64,000 bases of DNA. Source: Sphaerolaimus hirsutus. Lineage: Eukaryota; Nematoda; Chromadorea; Monhysterida; Sphaerolaimidae. Below are positions 51,231 through 62,138 of this stretch, piece by piece. Each line of letters starts with the position of its first letter. Position 1 is the stretch's first letter. The notes beneath the pieces were generated by a model, which did no database searches, had not been told where the DNA came from, and saw only the letters and a list, made by a program, of their open reading frames with translations. The position numbers and the translations under genes were made by a program. Location: contig OZ038460.1 of NCBI GenBank assembly GCA_964036195.1, forward strand, positions 12,899,504-12,963,503, in the 5' to 3' direction.

Positions 51231-51930
51231 ACGCTTGGGGGGTATTGAGGTGGCCGCGCGGCGCACTTGTCCGCGCCGCGGTGCACTGCGCGCCTGAACA
51301 AACACGCGGCGGGCGGGCGGGCGCGCGTGCACCGCGCCCACGAGTACTTTCCGTTCGCGCACGTTTCACCGGCCGACGCCGGGGTTCACCGGCGCCGGCG
51401 ATGGGCAGCGCGGCGGCCGGCCCCATCGTCAGTGTCCAGTTGCCCCGTGGGGCGGCCGGGCCGAACGGGTGCGGCGCGCGTGCGAAAAACGCGCCTCGTC
51501 GCGCGGCCGAACCCGCGGCCCGACGCTCGGCGCCTAGTGGCAACGCATGCAAATGTGATTATGCAGTCGGCGGCTAAGTTGATGCTCGCTACCGGCCATG
51601 TTCATTACTTCTTCGGCTACAATTGGACTGGCGCGCGCGAGGTGCGGCCACACGTCACACCATTAATGGCTACTCAACAGCAGTTGACACGAACGGCGCG
51701 CGGCAGCCGGCGGGGCGGAAGTGGTCGCGGCGGCGGCGGGGCGGGCCGGTGTAAGCCGCAGCCAGGCACCGCGCGTCGCATGTCTGTCGCGCACGCAACA
51801 AACTCCTGCGCGGACGACCAGCGTTCATGTGGCACATGCAATGCGCCGTCGCCGCTGCAGCTGCACATGAAGCTCTCGCTGCGCCGCTCGAACGCCACAG
51901 TTTGACACCAAAACCGAAACCCGGCGAACG
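51231..51930. other. GC/CpG-rich island
   Basis: Very GC-rich, with overlapping long frames in several phases on both strands, the hallmark of composition more than of coding. One plus-strand frame (51267-51905) reaches 212 codons but is Arg/Ala/Pro-rich without a domain. Confidence 0.4.
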
Positions 51931-52027
51931 AACTTATTGCCATTTTTTTTATAAGAGACTAGATTTTTTGTGGTGTTTGTATATTGAGCATATTTATGAC
52001 TCAATTTTTCAATCAAAACAGCCCAAC

Positions 52028-55000
52028 CATAGGGGATTTTCGGGGTAGCATTTTTTTTTTTGGGGGGGGGGGGGGTCCGGCAAAGTTTGCATGGTTATAA
52101 CTCTGCAACCACTGGGCAAAATTTGTCGAAAATTTAACATAATGATGTTTCAGGTCGGGGCGGTATTGAAAATCGAATTCGACTTTCTACGACCCCCCTG
52201 ACACGAGATAGAGTGGGTCTGAAAAAAGGCACATTTTTCGATTTTTTTCGGGTGTCGCCTTGAACACGCAAACTTTGATGTCAATAACTCCGTGATTTCA
52301 CGGCCGATTTTGTTCATTTAACTTCTAAAAAATGAGAAATTCTAGAAAAAAAATCTTTGGAGATTCCATTTTGAGGTCATTTTGGTGATGTACAATTGCG
52401 GTCATATCCATTTGACCCAATTTCTGAATGCCAAATTGTGAGCAAATTTTTTTTGAACATGCTATCATAAACTTTAGACGACGAGAACTCATATAAAACA
52501 AAAATGAGTTCAATATGACTTTCCAATCAAAAGTTATAGCGTGTCAAACTTTCCCTTCCATCCACATAAATAACAATGCAACTTCAAAACTCCATATCTT
52601 GACCATTTCTAAGCCGATTTTCACCAATGAACACTTAAAATGATCAAAATGACATGGAGATATCATTTTTGTCTGTGAATTATCAGTTCTTCCGTACAAG
52701 AAAACAATGAGAACTCTTGAATGAAATTATCACAATGAAAGTGCACACAAATAAACTGATAATAAAAACGATATCCCCATGTTATTCTGATCATTTTAAG
52801 TATTCGTTGGTGTAAATCGGCTGAGAAATGGTCGAGATATGGAGTTTTGAAGTTGCATGCCTTGTTGTTTATGCAGTTATAAATGTGGATAAGAGGGAAA
52901 CGTTTGACTTTTGACACGCTATAACTTTTGATTAGAAAGAGATATTGAACTCATTTTTGTTTTATATGAGTTCTCGTCGTCTAAGTGATAGCATGTTCAG
53001 AAAAATTTATTTTTCGTGTTGAAAAACCTGATCAAATTGGCATAAGGAATTTAGACATCACTAATACGACTACAAAAATGGAATCTGCAAGTTTTCTGCC
53101 TGATTTTAAGAGTTAAACGATCAAAATCGGTCATGAACTGGCAGAGTTATAGCGCTGCAAAGTTCGCATGTTCGAGGCGACAGCGAAAAAATCGAAAAAT
53201 GTGCCTCTTTTCAGACCCACCCTATCTCGGGTCAGGTGGTCGTAGAAGGTCGAATTCGATTTTCAATACCGCCCCGACCTGAAACATCATTATGTTAAAT
53301 TTTCGACAAATTTCGCCAAGTGGTTGCTGAGTTATTACCATGCTAACTTTGGCGGATCCCCCCACCCAGGGACGTATCCAGGATTTTCTAGCGGGGGGGG
53401 GGGCTGCTTGTTTACGGGGGCCGGCGAACGGGGGGGGGGCTCAGCCCCCCCCCCTAAAATTTTTCCCTATATAGGGACGGAAAGGCGTTTTGGCGCTAGC
53501 GCCATACAAAGGCGCCACGCCATGGCGCTATTGGCGTTGGCGCCAGCGCCAGGAATCGCTTTATATGTATGTAAAAATGCATACATATAAACTGGTGGCA
53601 CATATAAATGAGAAACCAGGTACCTCATTTTTCACAACAACCTCACAGGGAAACGTGCAGCCCAATATGGCTGCCATTTTTTCTGGGGGTGCCCACAACA
53701 TTTGTCTACATATATGCCAAGTGGCACCCCATGGCACCCCCCTGTTCTTCTGCTACAGATTGATGAAGTTTTTTTGCCAATTTTTTCCCGGAAAATATAA
53801 ATGAGAATTTTCAAAAAACCAAACAAAATATAGCTGCGGTAAAGTGTGCAGCAATTTTTTGGTGTGCTGACAACACAAGGGATGATTACACTTGTGTTGG
53901 TGCTTTTTCAAAAAATAAAAATTCCTTGTGGCTTGCCAAAAGCCATATTTTGACCCGCTGGTCATTTGTGAGTATATTTTGACCCCCATTCCACTACCCC
54001 CAATTAAAAATGGCACCAATATGCAGACATGTGCTATGAAGCCATCTCAACAACTATTTCAAACTTTGTCCTAATCCAAATAGTGATTGTAATTGAAAAA
54101 CCATGATTTTCAACTTTCTGGACATAACATAGTTTTTTGTCTGGCCCATTAAAACTAGATACATGGCACATTGCCCATTGGCCCCAATAGATTTTTTACA
54201 CATAATTAGTGCCCACATTGAATGGGCACAATTATTTTGTGATTTGTGCAGTGACATTGCAGGCGTCGGACACGTTGTCACGCAAGTGCCCTCTTTACAC
54301 AGGGCCATTTTTATCATTTGCTATAAAAAATATTTGAGTGCAAAAACGGGGCCCAGGAGCAGCCACATGTTGCCCCTGACACTGAATAAGCCAATTCTGG
54401 CCCCCATGTGCTCCATGAATAGCTTGGGATAGTGGATTGTCCACTTTCTAAAACCTATGTTTTTCTCAAAAAAAAATTTTCAGTTTGATCAACAACGCCA
54501 TCATTGTGTGGGGGTTCTGGGGACTCTGAGGGGGTAAAAAAGTTGTACATACTTTGAATCTACCAATGTTAAAAAAACTTTTTGGTCTCAAATGTCCAGA
54601 AAAAAAATTATTGAAAATTTAAATTTCATCGGGAACAAAAATTTGTATGGAATTCTCATTTATATTTTCCAGAAAAAATGTGAAAAAATTTTTTTCCTGC
54701 ACCATAGGTGGCCTGAGGGAGGTGCCCCCTAGGGTATATATAGTAAATACTTGGGGGCACCTTCACACAAGATGAAAGCCTAACAGCATGCACATGGGAT
54801 TTGTAAAATACAATTAAGTGATTTTCTCATTTATATTTTCCACCAGTTTACAGTGAAATTCGCAAAAATGTGCTTATTTCCGAGGAAATTGGTTTACAGG
54901 GGCCGATCCGCTGAAAATACAATGCATGGGGAAGAAATTGCGCGCTTGCGCGCAAATTTTTTAAGAAACGTCGGAGAATATATAGGAAAAGTTGCATTTT

Positions 55001-55113
55001 CCGGGACTTTTTGGGTCTCACCCCGGGAAGGGGGGGGGGCTGCAGCCCCCCCCCGCCCCCCTGGATACGTCCTTGCCCCCACCCCCAAAATGCTACCCCA
55101 AAAATCCCCTATG
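52028..55113. mobile_element. Long-palindrome hAT-like element, interrupted
   Basis: Ends CATAGGGGATTTTCGGGGTAG and its inverted counterpart are flanked by a perfect 8-bp duplication, AGCCCAAC (52020-52027 and 55114-55121). The arms are hundreds of bases long: for example ACATAATGATGTTTCAGGTC (52138) is inverted near 53285, and CAAAACTCCATATCTTGACC near 52585 is inverted near 52840. A second hAT-like element sits in the right arm; without it the unit is about 1.37 kb and almost wholly palindromic. Non-coding. Confidence 0.85.
53367..55075. mobile_element. hAT-like element, CAGGGACGTATCCAG ends, nested
   Basis: The left end CAGGGACGTATCCAGG and right end CCTGGATACGTCCTTG are flanked by a perfect 8-bp duplication, CCCCCACC (53359-53366 and 55076-55083). 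It lies inside the right arm of the palindromic element. GAAAATATAAATGAGAA-type words recur at 53794, 54653 and 54827. No transposase frame is seen over 1.7 kb. Confidence 0.86.
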
Positions 55114-55328
55114 AGCCCAACTCCCTCGTATGCCATTATCGGAATTTGTAGTGGAGTCAAAAGCATATTACCAACCAGAGACGAAACGAAATTACTTTTC
55201 GAATACGATAATTGATATTTCGCCAAAGCTTTCGATTCGATATTAAACATGGTTAATACACTATGCCCTGCAAATCAACTGTAAACTTACCAATTTGTTA
55301 TTATGCGACATTTATATTTATATAAATA

Positions 55329-55762
55329 CCGTATTTCCTCGAAATACCCCCCCCCCTTGAATTAACCCCCCCCCCCCCTATCGAAATACCCCCAGATGTT
55401 TTCGAGCTGAGGAAACGATAACCCCCCCCCCCTCGAAATACCCCCCCCCCCTGGAATAAGGTACATCATGTTCAGCAAGGAACATTATGTATTTATTGCG
55501 ACACTTTTGCATCGCAGTTAAACGTATACGCTAGTTTGTGTAGCGATGTACGTTTACTTCCCTGTTATGTCCCTTTATACCCTATTTGGTCACGTCTATG
55601 ACGGGTTTGGTGTATCTAAAAGCGTATTCTTCAGTACGACGTTACCGAAAATTTCTGACGAAATAATAACCCCCTTTCGAATAAGCCCCCCCTCGAAATA
55701 CCCCCCTCAAACTTTCCACTCTGAAAAAATAAACCCCCTGTGGGTATTTCGAGGAAATACGG
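55329..55762. mobile_element. TA-flanked CCGTATTTC MITE
   Basis: Inverted ends CCGTATTTCCTCGAAATACC bounded by TA (55327-55328 and 55763-55764). Subterminal C-runs, CCCCTCGAAATACCC, recur five or more times. A CTAGTTTGTGTAGCGATG piece inside is shared with the 38.6-kb copy. Confidence 0.78.
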
Positions 55763-56580
55763 TATATATTTTCTACAGAAATTCTTGAAATGTTCCATGG
55801 CGTACCAACTTACATCATTCGGTGAGCCGGTGAACTCAATTGACAAAATCGTCAGACCTTTTGTGGATTCGGGTTTTCCTGTGACTAGTTCCAAGTTCCA
55901 CTGAACACGTGTCACAGAGTGATGGATGAGCTGGTGCATAGTATTTTATTTACGTGGTCATCTCGGCGTCGCGAGTCGCGACGCACCATTGCCGCGCCAT
56001 CGCTTAACAGCGATATAAATACAACAAGTGGCCAGCGTCGGACGTCGAATCGCTCATTTCGTCGCAAAAATGCTCGACCGCAAATGTACGCGCCGCCGTG
56101 CAGTTCCGCAGCGATACCAAGAGACGCCAATGGCAATGATCTAATGACTGTGCCAACATTCTCGACATTCATGGGGGACGATGTTGGAAATCTGGAGTCT
56201 CGCCCCCCCCCCCTTCTTGCGTGCTGGTATTCCCTCCAGAACTAAAGTGCGATTTTCATACGAATCGTTGAGTTATAAATTTGTTTGAATATTGCCCCCT
56301 TGGATCATTCCCCCCTGTAAGACGAGTGGGGAAATAATAATTCCCCCTAAAATGATTTTATCAATTTGTTGTGCCCTATTTTTACAAAAATGTCACTTAA
56401 TTGTGTTATAAAGCATATTTGTGTTGAGAAAATGAGTTGAGAGAATCATGCTTGAAAATTTGGACAAAATAGTTCCCCCTCGAAAAATTTCCCCCGTCGA
56501 ATAGTTCCCCCTCAAGAAGGTCTGACGAAATAATATTTAATTCCCAGAGGTATTGTTCAAGCAAATATATTATATTTTAT
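55763..56580. other. No gene recognised; degraded MITE at its right end
   Basis: 55960-56230 is moderately GC-rich with a 108-codon plus-strand frame of unknown nature. 56290-56570 contains AGTTCCCCCTCGAA/TTCCCCC pieces of a decayed CCGTATTTC-type element. Confidence 0.3.
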
Positions 56581-56899
56581 TATCGGTATATTGTATTGTA
56601 TTTTATTCTTTTGGCCAGCCCTAAACCTAAAGTACTCAAAATGCATTAATTCATAGAAAGCCGTAATTATCGGAGACATAAAATTATTAGAGCAAATGTG
56701 GTATTTAAAATCGAATAGTGTATGTATTTCCCCAGTTTGACAAAGTTACGATAAACTATACATGGTAAAACACTGCATGGGAGGACATCAATGAAATTCA
56801 TTTTATGGAGTCATCAGCCGATGTGCGTCCTTCCATTATGCTGTGTATAAAATATAGATAACAGAGTTATTTGAAAATATTTGGAATGAAGTTAGGGAG
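56581..56899. other. AT-rich interval, nothing recognised
   Basis: No long frames and no terminal repeats. Confidence 0.3.
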
Positions 56900-57087
56900 C
56901 AGGGGTCTCCAACGGTCGGGAAGCAGGGAGGGGAGGGAGTTGGGGTTTGGGTCCCCTCAAATCGTCCAGCTATCTATTACCCCCGCTAACCCTCCACCCC
57001 CAAAAGCTTGTTGAGCTATCTTTGCTTCCAGAAGAGCAATTTGCTATATATCAAACCCCCGCGATGGTCAGATTTCTGGAGACACCA
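56900..57087. mobile_element. Short CAGGGGTCTCC-family copy
   Basis: The left end is CAGGGGTCTCCAACGGTCGG, and CTGGAGACACC at the right is a mutated inverted end. CCAGCTATCTATTACCCC inside marks the family. At 188 bp it is an internally deleted copy. Confidence 0.6.
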
Positions 57088-57089
57088 AT

Positions 57090-57260
57090 TGCCACTCCCA
57101 GATAGTGTAAAATGTCAAATACCATGCAAGTGTCAAAGTCATGGAAAATATCAAACGTCGAGTAATAAAAGTTGACATTTTATACGACTTTTTACAAATT
57201 GCATGACATTTCACACAATTCCCGGTATTTTCCGGAAGTTGCCGCTGAAGGGCGGGTGGG
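57090..57260. repeat. GGCAGTC-family foldback, diverged
   Basis: TTGCCACTCCCAGATAGTGT on the left and AATTCCCGGTATTTTCCGG on the right enclose ATGTCAAA-type arrays, as in the 48.6-kb copy. Confidence 0.4.
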
Positions 57261-57279
57261 GGGGGGGGGGCTAGATAGA

Positions 57280-58100
57280 GAAGGTCGGACCAGTGCGCGC
57301 TAACACTTGATTGTTAACCAGCTAAATCAAGCTGACGTGGATCGCAGCTGCAGCTACAACGTTTGCGCAGTTGACGAGGGCACAAACACGGTCGCTCATA
57401 ACGCCGGCTCATAAATCATGACGCCTCGCATAGCGGCGCGTTCATAATGCGCATTAGCATCACGTGCACGGGTGCAGGGCGACACAAAAACTATCTGGCC
57501 GGCGCGTCGCTGCGCGCTGAAAAGCTGATTTATCATGAGCAGCATGGATACGTATCTCCGATGCGGCCACGCGCCGGGCTGCAGGCGTCGCTGCGCACCG
57601 CTTTATATGTATTGAATGAGTAAATGTTTGAAGTCGCATAAAATAGAGCTCAAATGACTCAACAAATGGCATAAATTAATACACTCGTACAGCGTGTGCA
57701 ATTTCAGGGACGGCACAAAAATGCACAATGAATGCGTGATCAAGTTTCCGCTGCTCGTGCCGCGCCGCTCTGCACGCCGGGCACACAAGCGAGGTACTGC
57801 GAGCGCGCCAACCAAGTTGGGCGGAGCGTTTCGGCGCGGCGGCAACGGCCGAGCGCAGTGCTCCGGCTGCAGACGTTCCATTCGAACGGGTCCGAACGTC
57901 GTGGCGGCCGGCCGGGAGGGAGTGCGCAAGTTGTTCGTGCCAGCCCGTGCCCCAACAATCTCATTAGTGAGTGCTACGAGTGCGCATGCGTGCCGCCACT
58001 ACGCGCCGCGCAGCTGCACCCGTCGTCGGCGCGGCGGCGAGCTAAAAACTCACCCGGAACTCCGCGCTAGACTGCACTTGTTACGGCAACTATGAAGATC
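57280..58100. other. GC-rich islands around an AT-rich core
   Basis: CpG-rich blocks at about 57280-57600 and 57720-58090. The first contains several CATAAAT/TTCATAAT words amid GCGC, giving an enhancer-like look similar to the 4.9-kb region. Frames in the second overlap in all phases. Confidence 0.4.
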
Positions 58101-58193
58101 ATTTGAAACCGTTTATTAATTTTTAATTTACGTGACCCGGGTCTCCCGACATTACTTGTGGTGTCAATTGACATGCAAGTCAAATGTCATACC

Positions 58194-58440
58194 GTATGGA
58201 TTCTAATGGAAGAGCGCCGTTCTATTTTTCACCAATTTTTTCACACATTCTTTATTTGAATACAGCTTTATTTTCAATGAAACTTGAGTAAGACTATAAC
58301 ACCAAAGCATCAATTTGTAATCAAATAGCAATATTTGAATGCCTTGAACGTTCTGCCATCAATTTTTTTATATACATATTTGTGTTATGGCACTTCCAGC
58401 GTAAGAATGATTCGCAAATGAATACGAAATTATTTGTGAT
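58194..58440. repeat. Half copy of the AATAGAACGGC MITE
   Basis: ACCGTATGGATTCTAATGGA, then GAGCGCCGTTCTATTTTTC, matches the inverted right end of the 33.9-kb element. The other end was not found. Confidence 0.5.
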
Positions 58441-58548
58441 AACCAAATGGTTGATAATTATAAAATGAATGTTTTTATTATTTGGTTGCGTTAAATGTTT
58501 GCTTTTTCTTGGTCAAATTGTATCAATTTTTTCCGTTGACCAATGAAC

Positions 58549-58920
58549 TGTTGCACCCACGGGGCTCAGAGCAATGGCAGTCTGTACCCGGGGAGCTATT
58601 CGACTTGTGAGCCTCAGCAATGCAGAGTTGAGGTCACCTGGTGCCGATCAAGGTGAGGAGTGGAGGCGTTCGGAGTGCGCTGTGGAATTATTATTTGGGC
58701 ACCGTCGCCGTGCGACACGTTCCTCATTGTTTGATTAACTTCATTTTACTGAAGTGCAAAAGAGAACAGGCAAAAGAACTGAACTGAATTGGCATACAAA
58801 ATAGCCACTTATAAAGAATTGGCTGAAACATAAAGTTTAGGGGTTCAGCACATGCCCCAAAACCTACTCAACTGTGGAATAAATACATGGGAATAAATAC
58901 AATGTAGTGTCACTACAACA
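58549..58920 (-). repeat. 3' LTR of the gag-protease element
   Basis: 372 bp, TG...CA on the strand shown and on its complement, apparently identical to the other copy. It carries GAATAAATAC and AATAAA words in AT-rich sequence towards 58890, and a CCGTCGCCGTGCGACACG stretch. Confidence 0.92.
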
Positions 58921-58930
58921 GCCCCCCCTA
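58921..58930 (-). promoter_or_regulatory. Polypurine tract
   Basis: On the minus strand TAGGGGGGGC abuts the 3' LTR, a near-perfect polypurine tract in the place where plus-strand synthesis is primed. Confidence 0.75.
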
Positions 58931-59083
58931 AGTTCACCCTACAGGGGGGAACTGACAGGAAAAAGCAACATCAAAATCCTGCAAAAATGAGAATAAAAAC
59001 ACTAATTTCAAATACAAATTTTTCACCAAATATCACACACCATAAGGAAAAAATCACAATCATGCCTTATTGTACAGATTTAC

Positions 59084-61222
59084 TTATTGTACAGAGTTTT
59101 TCTTGCGTTTCTTCTTGTGATTCCGCTGTCCATTGAATGGCATGGCTGGCAAACTGGCTGGCAGTTGTCCTTCGGCTGGTGAATCCCCAGAATTGTGCAG
59201 CTGATCAGGATAGCGCAGTACATGGTGATTCAGTGAGCTGGTTTTGGTTGGGATGGTGGGTGGTGGTGTCTTTTGTTCTGCTGCCTCATTGTTGGGTGCT
59301 GTGTTTGGTGCCTGCATTGGGTCTCGAAAGCTGCTGCTTGCAAAGCCATCCGCTGCTCGCCCCTGCTGCAAAGTCAGCCGCAACGACTGCATGCTACTGT
59401 GGTCCCCGTAGAAAGCGAGCATTTCCACCAACTTCTTCTCCTCTTGCTCCACTTGCAATTTTGCTTCTAGCACTTTGACCATCTGACGCAGTTGGTTGCA
59501 TTCTTTCAATAGCCCAGCTTCCGCAGTGATGTGGGTCGGGGGGTCTCCTTTGTAGTGACTGCCTTCTATTCTGGCAGCCTGGGTGTGATCGATGCAGCCC
59601 ATTCCCAATTGTGGTGAATTTTTGTTTTTGGGCTGGCAAGTACATTGACTGGAGTTGGTCTGATTTTTGGGGCTGGGTATATTTGCTGTGGGTTGAGTTG
59701 GGGCATTCCTGTTGCTGATGATCTTCATGTGATCCATGCAGTTTGTCAGTGTTCCCAGGTATTCTTGTGACAGTCTGTCCAACTCGCAGTGGGCAGTGAG
59801 CACCACCTGCAGTGGTCCCCAAATTGCTGCTCCTCCAATCAAAAGTGGTTGTCCTGCTGGGAGAAATTCCATTAATTTTACGATTGCGGGCAGAGTGTCA
59901 CTGTGCCACTGGCCATCTGGAGTTTTATGCTTGACTCTCATATCATAGACGCGTAAGCAATCCTGCTCAATTCTGTGTCCCGAGGTTGAAATATGGCCAT
60001 TTGTGTATGGGCGGAATTTTGCACGTTCTTCCATTGGGTTGGCTTTGGCATTTTTCCAAATCTTTTCCAGTGCCGAGTCTTCAATGAACAAGCCAATGCT
60101 GCATCCCGTGTCAATGCGCCCAATCACCGGAACTCCCATAAACATGATTGTGGCAATTGGGTCAGGGTTTGTTTTGGGAATTTGGGTGGTGTTTTCTCTG
60201 GCACTTGCCACGGTTGGCATCCAACCCTCGAGGAGACCTTCCCATTTTTCATCTTCATCATCTGTACAGCCTGCCCATGATTCATTGTCTTCTTCATACT
60301 CCTCCTTTGTGCACCGGCTGGCTAGGCAATCTGCTTGGAATGGAATCCCAAGTTCTTCACACTTTTTCCGCATGTGACGCTCGGCCTGTTCCTCTGTTTT
60401 GCCTTGTCTGATTAGGGACTGTTTGACTCTCTCAGCCCTGTCTGCTTGGTACTCTGGAGACTTGCTATTAATGTAGCATTTGTTGGGGTCATGGGGCATG
60501 GGTGCTCGGTGCATATAAAATGTGCACCATGGGCCTTTGTGTGATTTTGGATCGAATGCTGCTCGAACGCCCCTGGTCTCATATCTCTTTGCACTTTGAA
60601 CTTTCAGGTCAGACTGCCAGCTTCCACTGTGAAATGGTTTGCTTTGCTGGTCTCTCTGCTGTTCTTTCCGCTGCATGCGGGTTTGATCAGCCTCTCTACG
60701 GGCCGCATCCATGTTGGTGATAGCCATGTTCAATGTGCAACTACCCTCTTGCCACCGTGTACGCCACATGTACCAACAGCTCACTGGGGCTAGTTGTGGG
60801 GCTTCCGCAAAAAATTTGTCTCCAATCATACGCTGCCTGTCATAGTCGGACATGGTTTCACTGACGTGGTGGAAATTTGCACATAGGCGCGTATGGAAAG
60901 CAGATGCAGATTCGCCTGTCTCAGGTTTCAGATTGTACCACTCTGACACCGCATGCACTGTGTGGTCGAACCGGTATGCCTCAACCAAGTTGTCTACAAC
61001 ATACAGGATATCATGGCGCTTGTTAACGCGAATCGCGCGGTATTTGTTCTGGGCATCTTCAATGAGGCACTGGGCAAACACATGGTTCCAAAAAAGCTGC
61101 TGCTGGCATTCCGGGATGCCCATGGCTTGCTGCAGCACCATGTGGAGCCAAAATCGGAAAGGGCCAGTGTTATTGCATTTGTCGCCATCAAATTTGAGCT
61201 GTTTGCTGGCCGTGGTTGCCAC
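59084..61222 (-). CDS. Gag C-terminal region plus aspartic protease
   Basis: 712 residues from a GTG; the frame is open further upstream, to the overlap with the first frame, and so is probably translated by frameshifting or was one frame before an indel. An N-terminal helical Gag/capsid-like region (WYNLKPETGESASAFHTRL) is followed by a Cys/His motif, C-x4-H-x5-H-x4-C, in WCTFYMHRAPMPHDPNKC. A retropepsin-like domain has RIDTGCS with DTG near 60108 and a later LLIGGAAIW strand. A coiled coil lies near the C-terminus. There is no RT after the protease; the frame ends in a basic tail and the 3' non-coding region follows. Confidence 0.82.
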   Translation of the reverse strand: MATTASKQLKFDGDKCNNTGPFRFWLHMVLQQAMGIPECQQQLFWNHVFAQCLIEDAQNKYRAIRVNKRHDILYVVDNLVEAYRFDHTVHAVSEWYNLKPETGESASAFHTRLCANFHHVSETMSDYDRQRMIGDKFFAEAPQLAPVSCWYMWRTRWQEGSCTLNMAITNMDAARREADQTRMQRKEQQRDQQSKPFHSGSWQSDLKVQSAKRYETRGVRAAFDPKSHKGPWCTFYMHRAPMPHDPNKCYINSKSPEYQADRAERVKQSLIRQGKTEEQAERHMRKKCEELGIPFQADCLASRCTKEEYEEDNESWAGCTDDEDEKWEGLLEGWMPTVASARENTTQIPKTNPDPIATIMFMGVPVIGRIDTGCSIGLFIEDSALEKIWKNAKANPMEERAKFRPYTNGHISTSGHRIEQDCLRVYDMRVKHKTPDGQWHSDTLPAIVKLMEFLPAGQPLLIGGAAIWGPLQVVLTAHCELDRLSQEYLGTLTNCMDHMKIISNRNAPTQPTANIPSPKNQTNSSQCTCQPKNKNSPQLGMGCIDHTQAARIEGSHYKGDPPTHITAEAGLLKECNQLRQMVKVLEAKLQVEQEEKKLVEMLAFYGDHSSMQSLRLTLQQGRAADGFASSSFRDPMQAPNTAPNNEAAEQKTPPPTIPTKTSSLNHHVLRYPDQLHNSGDSPAEGQLPASLPAMPFNGQRNHKKKRKKNSVQ

Positions 61223-61977
61223 GTGTCCAACACCAACTTTCTCTCTGGGGGGCGGATGGTGCTTAGTGGCTGTAGTCCATCTTCTGGGGCCATGACGAAG
61301 CGCTCCATGTATTCAATCATCTGTTGCAATAGTGGCCCTTGCGACAATGTTCCTAAGCGATCTTCTGTCGTCCATTTCCATGGATCTTCGCTGCTCCTTT
61401 GTCTCTGTGCTGTATTCTGAGGCAGGTTGGCTGTTGTGCCATTTGCAATTAATCGGGTCAGTTGCTCTATCCGCTTGTTCTGCTGGTCAAACTGTTTCTG
61501 GTGAAGGTCAAATTGCTGCTGGAACATGGCAGCCATGGCAGCCAGGTCAGAGGTTTGGACTTTCATCTCAGAGAAGGGGGCAGGGGATAGTGAATCACGT
61601 GGTTGTATTGTGGGTTGGACCAGTGGTGGGCGGGATGTGTTGTCGCCATCGTCACTGTCCTCACTGTTCTCGCTATCTGTGCGGTCTGGGTCATCCATGA
61701 CAATCTTGTCTTCTGACACTGATTTGAAATATTTGTCTGCAAGCCGCAGGAGGCGGCGTGCCAATGTGGCATTGCTGTCTTTTGTGGCAATCGAGCCCTT
61801 CGGCCAGTCGTTTTGGCGGTACTTGTTGATTGCCTCAATCGCATTGACAAGTGACTTCCATTGTCTTCTGTCACCCCATTCTGCAATCTTCTCACTAAAT
61901 TCATGCTCGGTGTATGTCACCTGGTTGCGCGTGCTTGGGTTAGTTTCTCCCGCTGCTGGGGGTTCATTTGTTGACAT
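60994..61977 (-). CDS. Gag N-terminal frame of the gag-protease element
   Basis: ATG-initiated; about the first 243 residues look genuine: a small helical N-terminal part (TYTEHEFSEKIAEWGDRRQW), an acidic Ser/Asp linker, and a Gln-rich coiled coil (MFQQQFDLHQKQFDQQNK). Beyond 61246 the frame only shadows the second Gag frame, so the annotated end overstates the protein. A C CCC CCA heptamer at 61252-61246 is in the right phase to move ribosomes -1 into the second frame. Confidence 0.78.
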   Translation of the reverse strand: MSTNEPPAAGETNPSTRNQVTYTEHEFSEKIAEWGDRRQWKSLVNAIEAINKYRQNDWPKGSIATKDSNATLARRLLRLADKYFKSVSEDKIVMDDPDRTDSENSEDSDDGDNTSRPPLVQPTIQPRDSLSPAPFSEMKVQTSDLAAMAAMFQQQFDLHQKQFDQQNKRIEQLTRLIANGTTANLPQNTAQRQRSSEDPWKWTTEDRLGTLSQGPLLQQMIEYMERFVMAPEDGLQPLSTIRPPERKLVLDTWQPRPANSSNLMATNAITLALSDFGSTWCCSKPWASRNASSSFFGTMCLPSASLKMPRTNTARFALTSAMISCML

Positions 61978-62138
61978 CTTGTGTCACTGTAATCGCTCGT
62001 GTGGCGCACGTTGCACGTCGCTGGTTCTGGACGGCGTGGCGGGGGCCGCTACTCTGCTAGCGGTGCTGCCGCAAATGGGGTGGGTGCCCTTGATGTCACC
62101 GGGGGACAGTCAGGGGCAGGTTCGCGTTGGCTTAAATT

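Noticed and set aside
51267..51905. 212-codon frame in a GC island
   Set aside because: Stop codons are rare there in every phase because of GC content; the Arg/Ala/Pro-rich translation has no domain.
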